Below, one piece after another: positions 1-10,636 of a stretch of 64,000 nucleotides of DNA. How positions within the stretch are numbered: the stretch's first letter is position 1; every line of letters starts with the position of its first letter. The position numbers were made by a program, and so were the translations under genes. The stretch is taken from contig JBBELK010000518.1 of the NCBI GenBank assembly GCA_037783545.1, forward strand, positions 434,001-498,000, given 5' to 3'. This DNA comes from Henricia sp. BOLD:AAB3569 (lineage: Eukaryota > Echinodermata > Asteroidea > Spinulosida > Echinasteridae). The notes beneath the pieces are model-generated. The model had not been told where the DNA came from and ran no database searches. It saw only the letters and a list, made by a program, of their open reading frames with translations.

Positions 1-1700
1 ATAGACCGTGCTGTTTGCAGAACTGTGACCTCTCTGCCATTAGCTTGCTTCCAAATAAAAGGCGATGCATTCGGAGAGGTAATGGCCGGTTCGGTCGTGG
101 AAGAGGCACATTGCATGGGGGTGGGGACTTCTGCTGCGTTGGTGGGGCACCCTTCGTAGCCATCACACGAAGAGGGGTTCTGCTGGAGGATACAGAATTT
201 TGTTTCTTTTCAGGAACCCTACAAGTTACATGTACATTGCTTGGTGGGTACAAGTCTGCGTCGTTGCTTGCTCTTGCCTTTTCTTTCAGGAAAGTCGCAA
301 GTTCTTTGAATGGTATAGGTAGTGACCATGGGTCTTCTTGTACATGTACGTAGAGACATATTCCCTCAATTTCTTGTGAACGTATGGAGGGAGCTTGTCG
401 AGCAGTGGGTGAAGGTTGTACGGATAGTTCAAGATGGGGAGTTCAGGGAGGTCAGTCATCTGTGCAGCGGCATCGACACACGAGTCTGCAAAGCTAAGTA
501 GTTTAAGTCGTTCGTCTGCCTTAATTTTTGGAAAGGCGGACGGCTTCTGGATTATCTCGGCAGCAATCTTTGATTTGTTGCAGAATCTTTCCTCCAACTT
601 ATTACACGCCTCCTTGTATGCAACTTCCGGGTGACAAAAACGGTGTACAAGATCCTTCACTTCGCCTTTCGTGTATTTAGCCAAAAATGCTAGCTTTAGG
701 GTCGCAGGGGTTCGTGCTTGATCGATCATGGTCTGAAAGGATGACCGCCATGGCTTGAACATGACAGGGTCACCCCCGTATACATCTGGCTCGTGTGCTG
801 GCTGTCTTTGGCGGGCTAGTGTTTCGCTGATTTCTTTCGTCAGGTGGATTAGTTGGTGCCCATATTCAGTCTCCTTCTTGGGCTGCGATCGACTAGGCTG
901 TGTTGTGCTCATTGGGTCAGGGGTAGGTGTAAGACCACTCGCCATTGGTTGAAATGAGGGAGCAGAGGCTTGCAGTGGGCTCGCGACTGATTGGTGAACC
1001 TCAGTCTTAATTCCCGTGCAAAGTTTGCTGCATGGTCATTGGAAGACTGTTCATCAGGTGACGTCGTGGGTGGTATCATATTTTCTTCCTGCTCCGCCTG
1101 TAGGATGGCATTGGAGCGAGCCTGCTCCATGGCTGCGGCTTGTTTAGCTTGACCAACTCTGTTGTACGCTTGGAAATCGCTTCCTCAAATACTGCGTTCT
1201 GTGCAGCGGCTGCAGCAGAGGCTAGTGCTTTGGCTTTCATGCTGAAAGATGAAGATGGCGCTTTGGAACTTCTCGAGGATCCATGGCTTTTTTAATGAAG
1301 CTCTAGAATGCCTTGAAATATTTGACAAAGTTGCCAAGGCTACATGTATAAGGAGCAGGCCTTTTAAGTCGCCCTGGCAATGGCACTATTGACAAGGTTA
1401 CTGTGTTCGAAGTAGGTTGTTTTCGTTTCGCTTCGCTTGCACGGTCCTTGAAGGATGAATCTGCTGCATAAAGTCTTTCCAACTCTTGGAAGGTCTCTGT
1501 GTATGCTTGGAGGGCGGACTGGATAGCAGCAAGTGTGTGTCGTATGACGTCTTTTTCATCTGTCGGGTTAAGAGTTTCGAGGAATTGTTTGGCAGTATCC
1601 CATCTCTGACAGAGTTCTTGTTCGGCATTCTGTATATCAACCGGTAATGCTACAGGAGCAGGTATTCCCTCTGGTATTTCGCCCGTGGATGTGGCCATTG
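1..1700 (-). mobile_element. Pao/BEL LTR retrotransposon fossil, Gag part, broken, runs off left edge
   Basis: Minus-strand reading of about 286-945 resembles the DUF1759-type Gag region of Pao/BEL elements: a YGGDPVMFKPWRSSF block, an AKYTKGEVKDLV block and a conserved C-terminal part. A second minus-strand piece at 1303-1698 (starting MATSTGEIPEGIP) fits the Gag N-terminus, and about 1-200 resembles the start of the Cys-rich Gag/Pol junction. Pol lies outside the window or is lost. Coding is discontinuous with several breaks, so this is an old copy. Family placement comes from protein motifs only. Confidence 0.75.
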
Positions 1701-2430
1701 TCGTTCTATTGTTTCAATTTAGTCTCTGTATAATTGTCCTTGGTTAATTCTCGTGTGCAGTATATTGTAAGAAGTATTTTCAGTCATTCACCACCAAAGT
1801 CGTTTTCCAACTAGTTGTTTCGATGCATGTTGTTTTATAAACAGTCATTTCACTGTTCTGGCATCTGCAAAGGTATAGATTCAGGGAAACTTTAGCCTAC
1901 ATGTAGGTTCAACCAGAGTGCGTCAACCGAAGAAAAAGTACGAAATGGCCGTAGAACAGAGCTGCCGTTTCCAAATGAACTTTATTCCACAGTGAACTGT
2001 AAAAAAAGTACACAAAATCATGGTATAAAACTTTAAACTACAATAAAAATGTGAAACAAAACTAGTGGAAAACACTCTACAAGTGGAAATAATCACTTTA
2101 CTCTGGGCAGTTTATGCAAATTAGGCACGATCCTTAAATACAAAGATTGCTCCGAGGGTATGGGCGTAGCTACCGCGTTACAAACCGCTATGTATTAAAT
2201 ACAGGTATTGCTCACACGTGTAAACCAAAATGCACGAACAAACTGATTATCTGCGAATTACTGAGTCTTAGGCACTGATCTTTATAATCCTAATGTGGAA
2301 ATACGGCAGTAGATTTACGCACAAAACTCCCTAAGTCGAATACGAAGGATTTTAAGTCCAAACTAGACTGAAACGGTTGATTTGTTATTGATTTTTAATA
2401 TTTCATTTATTTTATTTGATGCACCTTTAA
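1701..2430 (-). other. Probable LTR/leader side of the Pao/BEL fossil, then unassigned AT-rich DNA
   Basis: No gene seen. This stretch lies upstream of the minus-strand Gag start, where the 5' LTR and leader should be. A minus-strand AATAAA at about 1980 fits an LTR polyadenylation signal. I could not find a second LTR copy in the window, so LTR limits are not set. Confidence 0.3.
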
Positions 2431-2959
2431 TCTGACACGTAATGACGTTATCATGACGTCATCAGTTAATGAACTTTGTAAGTGATCGTATATGGCGCAG
2501 GAATCAAGATCATAGCTCAAACGGTTCATTTGTTATTGATTTTTAAATATTTAATTTTATCAAATATCCCTTTAATCTGACACATGGAGCAAGGTCAAAG
2601 GTCGCCACCATATTTTTTGGATACCCCACCCTAGTCGAAGTGTAACACAGTTGACCCCATCCTGATATCTTGTACCACTTTCAAATGGAAAGGCAAAATC
2701 TGTTTGACCAATACGAAACGAGGTCAAAGCGTGTGCGCATCTTAAAGATCGTAGGTCAAACGGTTGATTTTTGAGTATTTAATTTATCAAACTTTATGCC
2801 CCTTTAATCTGACACGTGATGACGTCATTAGTACTGTGCACTAATTCACATAGTGACCAATGTCCATGTGAAGTTTGCAAGTGCCCGAAATAGCGTCTGA
2901 AAAAAGTGGGAGGAAAAATAAAAAATAACAAAAGACGACAAATCGGAACGAAAACAAAT

Positions 2960-2985
2960 GCTGTTCCGCCCGTGTCGGAACAGCC
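2960..2985. repeat. Short hairpin repeat GCTGTTCC..GGAACAGC, copy 1 of 3
   Basis: The arms GCTGTTCC and GGAACAGC enclose a CGCCCGTGTC-type spacer. The same hairpin recurs at 3599-3625 and 3646-3672, the last two separated by 20 bp. Confidence 0.6.
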
Positions 2986-3598
2986 AATAACAAAATTAAA
3001 AATAGACCTGTGTTCGTTCTTGACAACAAACACATGGCTGTTCCCCTCCTTTTTATGAACATTGGTGTTCGAGACGACCTACAATGTATTATCACCTATA
3101 TTGTTATATGTAACTATTTAAGTATCTTGTCCCTAGAGGGCGCTATTTTATACGATGACGTCTCACTCATATTTTTGAAAGCTTGAGGGCCTCTGACATT
3201 AACACCCTTGACCCCATATTTATACCCTCTACCATTTTCACACTAAGGGCCACTTCCGGATTTGACCGGAAGTGAGCAAGGTCAAAGGTCATTGTCATAT
3301 TTTTTGGATACCCCACCTTAGTCGACACGGTTGACCCCATCCAGATATCTTGTATCACTTCCAAATGGAAAGGCAAAATGTGTTTGACCAATAGGAAGCG
3401 AGGTCATAAGGTCAAGGCATGTGCGCAGCTTAAACACCTTTGTTTATCAAACTTCATGCCCCTTTAATCTGACATGTGATGACGTCATTAGTGCTGTGCA
3501 CTAATTCACATAGTGACCAATGTCCATGTGAAGTTTTAAGTCGATCATCAATGTGCAAGTGCCCGAAATAGCGTACTAAAAAAGTGGAAGAAAACAAA

Positions 3599-3672
3599 GG
3601 CTGTTCCGCCCGTGTCCGAACAGCCAAAAAGTCGGAACGAAAACGGGCTGTTCCGCCCGTGTTGGAACAGCC
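3599..3672. repeat. Two further copies of the GGCTGTTCC hairpin repeat in tandem
   Basis: Copies at 3599-3625 and 3646-3672 match 2960-2985. Each is self-complementary, so each could fold in single-stranded DNA or RNA. One copy per arm of the local duplication would be expected; the extra copy at 3646 implies a later small duplication. Confidence 0.6.
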
Positions 3673-3680
3673 AAAAACTA

Positions 3681-4551
3681 GGAAACAATGCAAGAAATCT
3701 ACGCACATGGAGAGGTATCATCTCGGCAGATTTATCGTGAAAATTATCAAAGGAATACTGAAAAACTTACATGGGACTGGGGTGGATCTAGAAATCACTA
3801 CGGTGACTTGTGAGGGTGATTCGAGGATGCTGGATAGGTGAATGGCTGAGGTTTCAGTCAAAATCTTGGAAACATCGGTGACTAAAATGGCTACCTTGAC
3901 AATTCGGCGTTTTGTGGGCTCTAAGATAAGCGGACCGCTAAAACTGCTGAGCGCCCTCACGAGGTCTGTCCGGGCAAGTTACTAAGGCCGTGACATATTT
4001 TGTTTTATCCTCCTGCTGGATTCCTTTGTCTGTTGTATCTCCAGTATCAATTATGAAGAAGGAAGCACATCAAAATGACATTTTCACACAAAAAGTCTGC
4101 TCACGACCTTAATCTGAAAAAAATTACTGTACCAACTCGACCGTTGTGCATTGTGTTCGCACAGCGTTCGAGTTAGTTGACTCCACTTTAAAGTCACGTT
4201 AGTCGCGACAAACAAATAGTCAGAATCTTTAGGTCTGGGAACCAGACAAGGCCAATGTGGCTCAACTTAACCTTTTGTGGACGTTATGTTGCGCAGTAGG
4301 CCACGCTGACACATCCAGAGATGGCTACGCTGGTACATCTACCGAGACGGGTACCGGTACTACTGTAATAGCCTTATAAAAGTAAAAAGTCCGGCCGCTG
4401 GGGACATTTGACCGCTCTGGCCGTCATGTGTACATGTACATGTAGGTCGATCCATGAGTCTAATGTTCACGGGCGACTTGCTAATGTCAGATTCGTTCCT
4501 GAGAGCCTGTGAGCGTCAATAAGTTTATACAGCCCTCGAGTTAGCCTTGTC
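3681..4551. other. Unassigned stretch, no gene seen
   Basis: Short ORFs on both strands have no recognisable domain. Some TACATGTA words lie near 4435. A small palindrome, GTCTGGGAACCAGAC, lies near 4233; its halves recur near 4673 and 5072. Confidence 0.4.
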
Positions 4552-5179
4552 CAAGGGCTGTGAAGTGTGAATCCGTGAAGAATTGGCCTGTACATGTATG
4601 CTATGCAGCAAAAGTCCGACAGACACCGCGCGGTGAACTGTAGCCAACTGCAAAACCAAAATATCTTCGTCTGGAAACCAGACTGACACTCGAGGCTGAA
4701 TCACAGCCTTGTTCTTTCTGTACACGACGTGTTTTATGGGCGGAAGCTGTTTATGCTAATTTTCAAAAGGAGAGCACCGAGACGTAAGCTCATTTGGCTA
4801 ACGGTTGTTTTGACGGAGCAATACCGTTTATACGGTACTGTTTGAAAAATAGCAGACTTACCCAGTTCTTAAGTTCAAACACTTCATACCCTTGCAGAAA
4901 ATATGTAGGCTATAAAAATAGTGAATTCTGGATGTTATGTAAGATATTAATATTTATAACCACTCGGGTTTCGCAAAAGTAATTGCGTCGGATTTCGAAC
5001 GCAGATATGAAGAAACACATAACACGTCGAGTACAGAAAAAACAAGGCTGTGATTCAGCCTCGAGTCTGGTTTCCAGACCAAGTTATTTCGGTAACCATA
5101 CTATTTCGCTGCATAGGATACATGTACAGATGTACATGTACAGGCCAATTCTTCACGGATTCACACTTCACAGCCCTTG
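4552..5179. repeat. Foldback element or inverted duplication, arms about 165-185 bp
   Basis: The left arm 4552-4738 is the reverse complement of the right arm 5018-5179, with indels. Both arms contain AAGGGCTGTGAAGTGTGAAT, the GAATTGGCCTGTACATGTA block, and GAGGCTGAATCACAGCCTTG. The 280-bp spacer has no gene. It abuts duplication copy A, about 220 bp upstream of the glycosyltransferase start codon. Copy B lacks it. Confidence 0.75.
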
Positions 5180-5189
5180 ATGACAGTAC

Positions 5190-5396
5190 ATGTATCCTTA
5201 ACTAGGTCAATATAAAGAGGTGGCCTTTTTATAGAGGTTTCTTAAGCATAATACACATGGCATTTGGGACCAAAGACGGATGACCACTATAAGCAGGTGG
5301 CCTGTTTATCTAGGTGGTATTAATAGCAGGTTTCACTGTGTAATATTGTTTGCTTTTATTGACAGTGTTGTGTGATATACCAGCCCATATACAGAA
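5190..5396 (+). promoter_or_regulatory. Candidate promoter/5' leader of glycosyltransferase gene A
   Basis: Two AT-rich TATA-like words (CAATATAAAG near 5210, TTTTTATAGA near 5226) lie 170-190 bp before the ATG and are kept in copy B. The region has degenerate iterations of a (T)ATA-AGGTGGCCT-type word, so it may itself be repeat-derived. Promoter function is inferred from position only. Confidence 0.3.
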
Positions 5397-6598
5397 ATGG
5401 AGACGAATCAAGTGTTTAAACTCTTGTTTTTTGTGCAGTCGGCAGCTTTTGTTTATTTCATCTTCGGTAAGTGTCTCTTAATTTAAACTTGTGGTTAAAA
5501 TCCTCAATCTGAGAACTTTATACAACAACATGAAAGCTAGTTTCAAGATTGATTTGATCATTTCCGTGTATTTTGACTGGTCTCTAAATGTATATTTTTA
5601 TTTTTCCTTTCAAAGACTATTCTCAGAGGTCTGTTATTGTGAACACAAGTCCAAACGTTGCGTATCATTGTCAGTGTCAAAGAAACAACACCAATGCCAA
5701 CACCACCGCCAACACACATGAAGTCAATGTGGAAAAAGTATACCACTCGGCTACCGTTACAGCTCCCATTGTGGAGACAATTCCAGCCCACAAACGTTTG
5801 TCTAACTGCAACTTGGCTGACATCAAGAAGCGACCCGGGGTCATGCTGCTCACTACAACCAACTTGGCTTTCTTAGACGTGACGGTGAACATGTTTGAGA
5901 GCATTAAGAGGGTGGGCATCTGTGTCAACACGACCATCATCGCAGAAGACAAAAAGTCTTACAAATTTCTGCTCAAGAGAACAACAAATGAAGCCGGAAT
6001 GCACGTGATGATGACCGATTCAGGAGAAACGGACACTGGGGAGGTAGTCAATAAGGGTTGGGGTGCATATTTCAAGTTTCTGAGGAAACGTCAAGGGTAC
6101 ATACTAACCCTACTAGAGCAAGGCTGGGAGGTTTTGTTCACCGACGCTGATACTTTCTGGTTCCGAGACCCATTCCCGTTCTTCAAAGGAGAGTTTGACT
6201 TGTCGATGATCGACTCTGCAAATCCCTTTGGAGTTCGAAACTCAAAGTCAAATTTCTGTTCTGGGTTTGTGTACTACAGGCCAACAAAAGCAACAATTCA
6301 ATTTGTTAAGGAATGGGGTGTTGCTGCGAAGAAAATGGGCATTATGGATCAAGTGGTGATGAACCGGTTGTTAAAAGATGACAAACCTGTGCATATAAAC
6401 ATCAAGCCTTTAGACACAAACATCTTTCCCTGGGGTCCAAAATTCTACGACCTTTTGGCAAAAAAGGCAAACTACTCGACCGTGGTAATGCATGCAGCCA
6501 GTATCAGAAGACATTCTGCCAAAGTTACAAAGTTTAAAAGTTCCAATATGTGGCTGGTAAATGCCACAAGTGAAGAACTGTTAGCCCAAGATCGTTAA
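5397..6598 (+). CDS. Type II membrane nucleotide-diphospho-sugar transferase (GT77-like), copy A, two exons
   Basis: Predicted to transfer a sugar from a nucleotide-sugar donor, probably in the Golgi lumen; acceptor unknown. Exon 1 is 5397-5466 and exon 2 is 5616-6598, joined across a 149-bp GTAAGT..AAAG intron in phase 1. The lengths sum to 1053 nt, giving 350 residues plus TAA. Residues 7-23 (FKLLFFVQSAAFVYFIF) form a signal anchor. Residues 24-75 form a polar stem with NxS/T sequons at N33, N47 and N52 and a CQC motif. The catalytic domain resembles PF03407, with the metal/donor-binding DAD at 200-202 inside VLFTDADTFWFRDPFPFF. The start was chosen because it supplies the anchor and keeps frame. 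It looks intact. It differs from copy B mainly in one patch (5980-6082). The family match is from motifs; substrate cannot be told. Confidence 0.88.
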
Positions 6599-6839
6599 TA
6601 GATCAACTCAGAGGCTCTCCTGCACTTGAATAACGGCCCTGCAGTATGTGCTACAATGTATGTGCACTGCATATGGGCAATTCCGTAAAAAGTAGGCCCG
6701 GGGGTGGGGGGCTGCGAATCTTAGAATTTGGAACATGTATACGTGTATTTTGAATTACATGTACAATGTATACAAATTGTGTTCAAAATTACTCTAAATG
6801 ATCTGATCAGATCAGATCAAATTAGATTAACTTTATTAG
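6599..6839. other. 3' flank of glycosyltransferase gene A
   Basis: Shared with copy B (26023-26255) to the AGATTAACTTTATTAGTCAT block. Contains short G-rich and TACATGTA-like runs and GATCAGATCAGATC. No AATAAA is seen close to the stop, so the polyadenylation site is not identified. Confidence 0.5.
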
Positions 6840-6849
6840 TCATGTTAGT

Positions 6850-7120
6850 TAAAAACACCGCAGCGAGGGGTACACCCCAATGACTGATACTTTTCAAGTG
6901 ACAATCTTGGAAATAGTCACAACTCCTACTCTTACTCTTACTATTAGAGAAAAAGAAGAAACCGAGAATTTTCGAAAAATTCCAAACATGACTGAGATTC
7001 GAACCAGGGACCTTATGATTAGGAGTCGAGCTCTCTTCTAACCAGACCACGAAGCTGGTTGCAAACCGATCGCATTCAAAACCCTCAATTCCTTTAAAAT
7101 AACCAACCCTAAACCCTAAA
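6850..7120 (-). mobile_element. tRNA-derived SINE, copy 1 (minus)
   Basis: On the minus strand the head reads as a tRNA-like A box (TGGTCTGGTTAGA) followed by a B box (GGTTCGAATCTC) about 40 bp later, then a T/A-rich body. The same element lies in plus orientation at about 26895-27130. Its outer side has short TTTAGGG-like runs. The flanks carry CACCACTGCGAGGGG-type MULE ends, so the SINE sits within a larger TIR element. Confidence 0.65.
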
Positions 7121-7121
7121 C

Positions 7122-7679
7122 CTGGGGTGGATTGCAATAAAGAAAGTTAGGACATCCTAACCCCCAGGACGTCCTAACTCTGACATCACAAAGACATCAT
7201 AGATGATTTTGCCTTGCAATAACAAATTATGTGTCCTAACTTGTGTCCTAAGACACATACAATTTAAGACACATGATATGTGTCCTAAGTTACGTCTTTA
7301 GAAAATTTGTTTGGAATTTAATGCTCAATTCCGACTAGGATCAAAACTTGATTTTTTGATAGTTTGACTTTCATCAACTGAGTTTTCACTGGAAGGTAGT
7401 TACGATTCAAGCTGAACCTATGTTAATTATGAAAGTTTTCACAATGTATTTCACGCCACTGTCATGCGTACGTACGGCAGCAACGACCGGCGTATGCATG
7501 CGCGACGGTATGCAAACACAACGGCTGCGATTGAAACGCCGTTCACATCGTAAAGACATACAAACATTTATGTCTTAGCTAAGATGTCCCAACTTCTGGA
7601 TATTGCAAGACATTTTACAATGTGTCATAGCTAAGATGTCATAAATTCAGTTAGGACATATGATGTGTCTCAGACTTAA
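7122..7679. mobile_element. Insertion of about 560 bp present in copy A, absent in copy B
   Basis: In copy B (inverted there) the flanks join directly, AACCCTAAACCT to GAACCCTAACC. In A they are split by this block. The interior iterates one degenerate word, GTCCTAA/TTAGGAC (for example near 7155, 7180, 7215 and 7655), typical of MITE subterminal repeats. Clean terminal inverted repeats were not resolved. Confidence 0.6.
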
Positions 7680-7878
7680 GAACCCTAACCTATTATATAG
7701 TCTCTAAAAAGGTACAAAACCCCTAATTTTCTCCTCGCAGTGGTGTAAAAACAAATTACGCATCCAGGGCGTGAGCTAACATGCCTTTAGTATAGTACCA
7801 ATGAACGCCTAACCAAGGCCAGGCTAGGGTGCGCTAGACACATTTTGTGAATTATGCCAAAAACATCAATCTCTGTTA

Positions 7879-8073
7879 AGCCCGAGGCACACCTTTGCGA
7901 TTTACCGGATAATCGGATCATCGGACCACATACCGGAAAGATGTGCGCTGAAACAATTCGGGCCGGTCTGACCGTACGCTATAGACCGGAGCAAATCAAA
8001 CTTGTTTGATTTTTCCGGATCCGATGGTCCGGTGTCCGATGGGCCGGTAAATCGCAAAGGTGTGCGGCGGGCT
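7879..8073. mobile_element. 195-bp MITE, TIR AGCCCG..CACACC, TTA target duplication
   Basis: The left end AGCCCGAGGCACACCTTTGC pairs with the right end, whose reverse complement starts AGCCCGCCGCACACC, over about 30 bp. TTA flanks both sides (7876-7878 and 8074-8076). The interior iterates CCGGAT/ATCCGG words. The AGCCC..CACACC end resembles the 59739-60849 element. The 3-bp target duplication suggests a PIF/Harbinger-type mobiliser. It is absent at the matching place in copy B. Confidence 0.75.
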
Positions 8074-8610
8074 TTAGTGGTGTAAAAAAAGAAATACGCG
8101 CGTAATAAGTGTCAGTGGCGCGCTTCTCCAGCGTAAACAGCGACCTCACGTGGCACGATATGAACGCCTTGTCACGCGCGACGATCACCTTATGTTTTTC
8201 TTTATTTCAGCGCTGGGTTTTTCGATTTCGGGAGTTTTCAATACCCTATTCACGATACGTACGTACAGTGCCCTTTTACGTGGATTTTTGGTCACGCATG
8301 ACTTTGGTCACCGATACTAGTTAATTAAACATTCTGCAAATTTGCGGCGCGAAAATTTCGCAGTTTTCCGTTCTGCTGGCGCGGTCGACGATATCGTTTT
8401 TGCTGCGATTCAGCCCATCGCATTACGGCAGCGTGCGGATCATTTTTGCAAATGAAAGGAAATGTATTTTCTGTTAAATTTATGTGTAAGTCGCCGCGAG
8501 AAAGTCACAGCAATCGGCTCTGTGATCACTGCGAGAAAAAATAGCACACAACGGTCGGGTTGATTTGAGTCGAGTTGGCAAACGGTCGAGTTGCAGGACA
8601 CTCCCGCGCC
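8074..8610. repeat. Shared block of the segmental duplication starting at a MULE-like end
   Basis: AGTGGTGTAAAAAAAG at 8076 matches the end of the 27746 element family. From about 8105 on, sequence matches 27220-27740 directly, including a GATACGTACGTACAG word. Short ORFs give no recognisable protein. Confidence 0.6.
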
Positions 8611-8615
8611 CGGCC

Positions 8616-8981
8616 TAGTTTGGTTCCCGGACCAAGAGGAGGAATTCCTCCTTTTTTCGAAGGTTCCCGAAGTTACCCGAATGCACGTCCGTTATCGTTT
8701 ATCGTCGGGTACGATTCGTCAGAGTTTCGCCGCGTGTTTATTGACGATGATGCAGACAAGGTTTGAATTTGATATTTGATGCTATAATATAATGGGCATG
8801 TGTTTTATTGCCCAAATATGGAATAACCGTTTAGCGCGTACAGCGCGCTTTGAAAATTAACGGTTATGCGCTCCTAAAAATATATACATGACGTAATGTT
8901 TAGTGCTATTTTCAACACTACAGTAGCCAGTCCTCGTATTTAGTCGTTGTATGTGGAATATGTGGAGCGGGAACCAGTCTA
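8616..8981. mobile_element. 366-bp MITE, TIR TAGTTTGGTTCCCGG, 10-bp target duplication
   Basis: The left end TAGTTTGGTTCCCG pairs with the right end (reverse complement TAGACTGGTTCCCG). GCGCCCGGCC is repeated directly outside (8606-8615 and 8982-8991). It belongs with the 347-bp element at 14382-14728. Target length of 9-10 bp fits Mutator-like elements. Copy B has only the left end (about 29176-29220). Confidence 0.8.
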
Positions 8982-9064
8982 GCGCCCGGCCACGCCTGTC
9001 CGTGGGTGACCTAGAGTACTGCGCATGTGCGAACTTTAAACTGCCGTATGTGTGCTTTATATTT

Positions 9065-9500
9065 GCCGCGCTTTAATATAATAATAATTTAGCGCATTAC
9101 ATCATCAAAGATAATCTCAATGCGCTTTACAAAGCTAATAATTACAAATATATGTCATTAAAATACAGTTAAATTTAACATTTACAAAAACCTGAGCACA
9201 TCAAATTGCTAATTGAAGTAGACCATTATTTAAAATACATTTCATATCTAATGCCATATAAAAATGTTTACCATTAATATTGGTTATCAACACTGAGGCT
9301 GACCTAAATTACCTAAAAACCTGACGGAAATAATGCGTTTTTAGGGCCGACATAAAAGAAGAAAAGATGGTGCATTACGGGTAAAATAGGGAAGTCTATT
9401 CCATACATGTATACTTGGTGCTGAGACAGAAAAGGTACATCTGTCAGTTATCTTGCTTAAACCGAGGCTGAAGTAAGCGTGTTATAGTAGAGGACGAGTA
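9065..9500 (-). mobile_element. LINE 3'-end relic (minus), copy A
   Basis: On the minus strand, pieces resemble the C-terminus of CR1/Jockey-like LINEs (an SAPSIHVWNRLP block, then a Lys/Thr-rich FK..LKT-type block). They are followed by the TAGCGC..GCGCTTTAC tail seen in the better LINE at 42500. The frame is broken. Copy B has the same relic at 29220-29610. Confidence 0.55.
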
Positions 9501-10081
9501 TAGAACACTCTAGTGGTCAACTAGTCGGGGTGGTGGTGGGGTGGGGTTTAGTGATTATTATGGTTAGTGAGTATTATGCACCTATCACTTGTTTCACCCA
9601 TCTGGATCCAAGTATATTAAAGAGGCGATTGTCACTTTTCTCGTGACAAAATCCCCACTCTGGGGAAAAAGTTGGGTGACAGAAATCCATACCCACGGGT
9701 GTAAAACATGTGTCTAGCTCTCAGATGCACACACATTATTTTAGTGGGTCAAACTCCCGCCCACCCTGGGGCATGAAAAACTTGACCAAATCCCCATCTA
9801 AGGGGTGGGGCAGAACGGGGAGGAACAATTTAAAGGTGTACTTTTAGAAAAAATATATCCAGGCAATATATACAGTATTGACTTTAAGATTGGAAAAACG
9901 CAAGGTTACACATGTATAGTTTATTTTATACATTAAACATGCACCTTTCCCTGCACTATTATTTTTGTGGAAATTGTACCTAATCTGTCATATTTATGTT
10001 GATCCCCAAGTTCTAGAAAGCCCAGAAACATAAAGTCAATCGAGCATGACCAGTAGTTGCTGCACACTGCCTTGTTTATCA

Positions 10082-10120
<39 letters not shown>

Positions 10121-10221
10121 AGGGACCATGATAATGCCATACCATAACACAAAAATGACTGATAACCAGGTTAAAGCCTATAGAAAATAGAAAATAATGC
10201 CCGAAGCCGAAAAATCACTTG
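9501..10221. other. Duplicated noncoding stretch with a long poly-G tract
   Basis: Matches B about 29600-30330. Holds a run of about 36 G at 10083-10118 where copy B has a short GGGGGGTGTGCAGCAG. No gene seen. Confidence 0.6.
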
Positions 10222-10636
10222 AAAATTCAAACAAGAACATGTTGAAACTTCATTTCAAAAAAGGTGAGATAAACTGCCAGACTGCTTTCTCACACACACA
10301 ATATTGCTGTAAAGCACTGTCGATGTCTTCAATCCACAATCCCAATGTTAGTTTTCCTGCATAATTGATTTGTTAAGGTTGTTATGGTTTTTTATGTGGT
10401 GTCTCACTGTGTTTATGGAACTGAAATCTGCTTATTTCATGCTGAAATGACTTTTGACCTAAGCTGAATACAGCATGGATTTCTCAGTGCAGGATTTTTT
10501 GGTTTTTTTTTTTTAAATATTTTTAATAATGTGCCATGCTCTACTGCAATGAGAACACAGTGGGTGTTTGAAACAGCAGTATGGCAGTTTATCTCACCTT
10601 TTTGGAAATGAAGTTTCAACATGTTCCCGTTGGAAT
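10222..10636. mobile_element. MITE-like element with about 60-bp inverted ends
   Basis: The left end (AACATGTTGAAACTTCATTT and onward) is the reverse complement of 10570-10628, both reading into GGTGAGATAAACTGCCA. The copy in B spans 30331-31665 because about 0.9 kb is inserted there. No gene seen. Confidence 0.65.

Larger units (their letters stand above)
2440..3680. repeat. Local direct duplication, unit about 660-690 bp
   Basis: About 2587-2900 recurs at about 3274-3560. Shared blocks include a GAGCAAGGTCAAAGGTC start, a TTTTTTGGATACCCCACC block, and the later block ATGTCCATGTGAAGTTT. The offset is 687 bp at the left and 660 bp at the right, so indels have accumulated. A shorter relative (CCTTTAATCTGACACGT) also lies near 2430 and 2570. 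No coding potential. Confidence 0.75.

Noticed and set aside
5588-5615. Intronic ATG at 5588 as the glycosyltransferase start (also 25012 in copy B)
   Set aside because: It lies in the intron before a good 3' splice site. The upstream exon supplies a signal anchor and joins in frame in both copies.
7095-7125. Telomere-like CCCTAAA run (also TTTAGGG near 26895)
   Set aside because: Only two to three units, at the same place in both duplication copies beside a SINE; not a telomeric tract.
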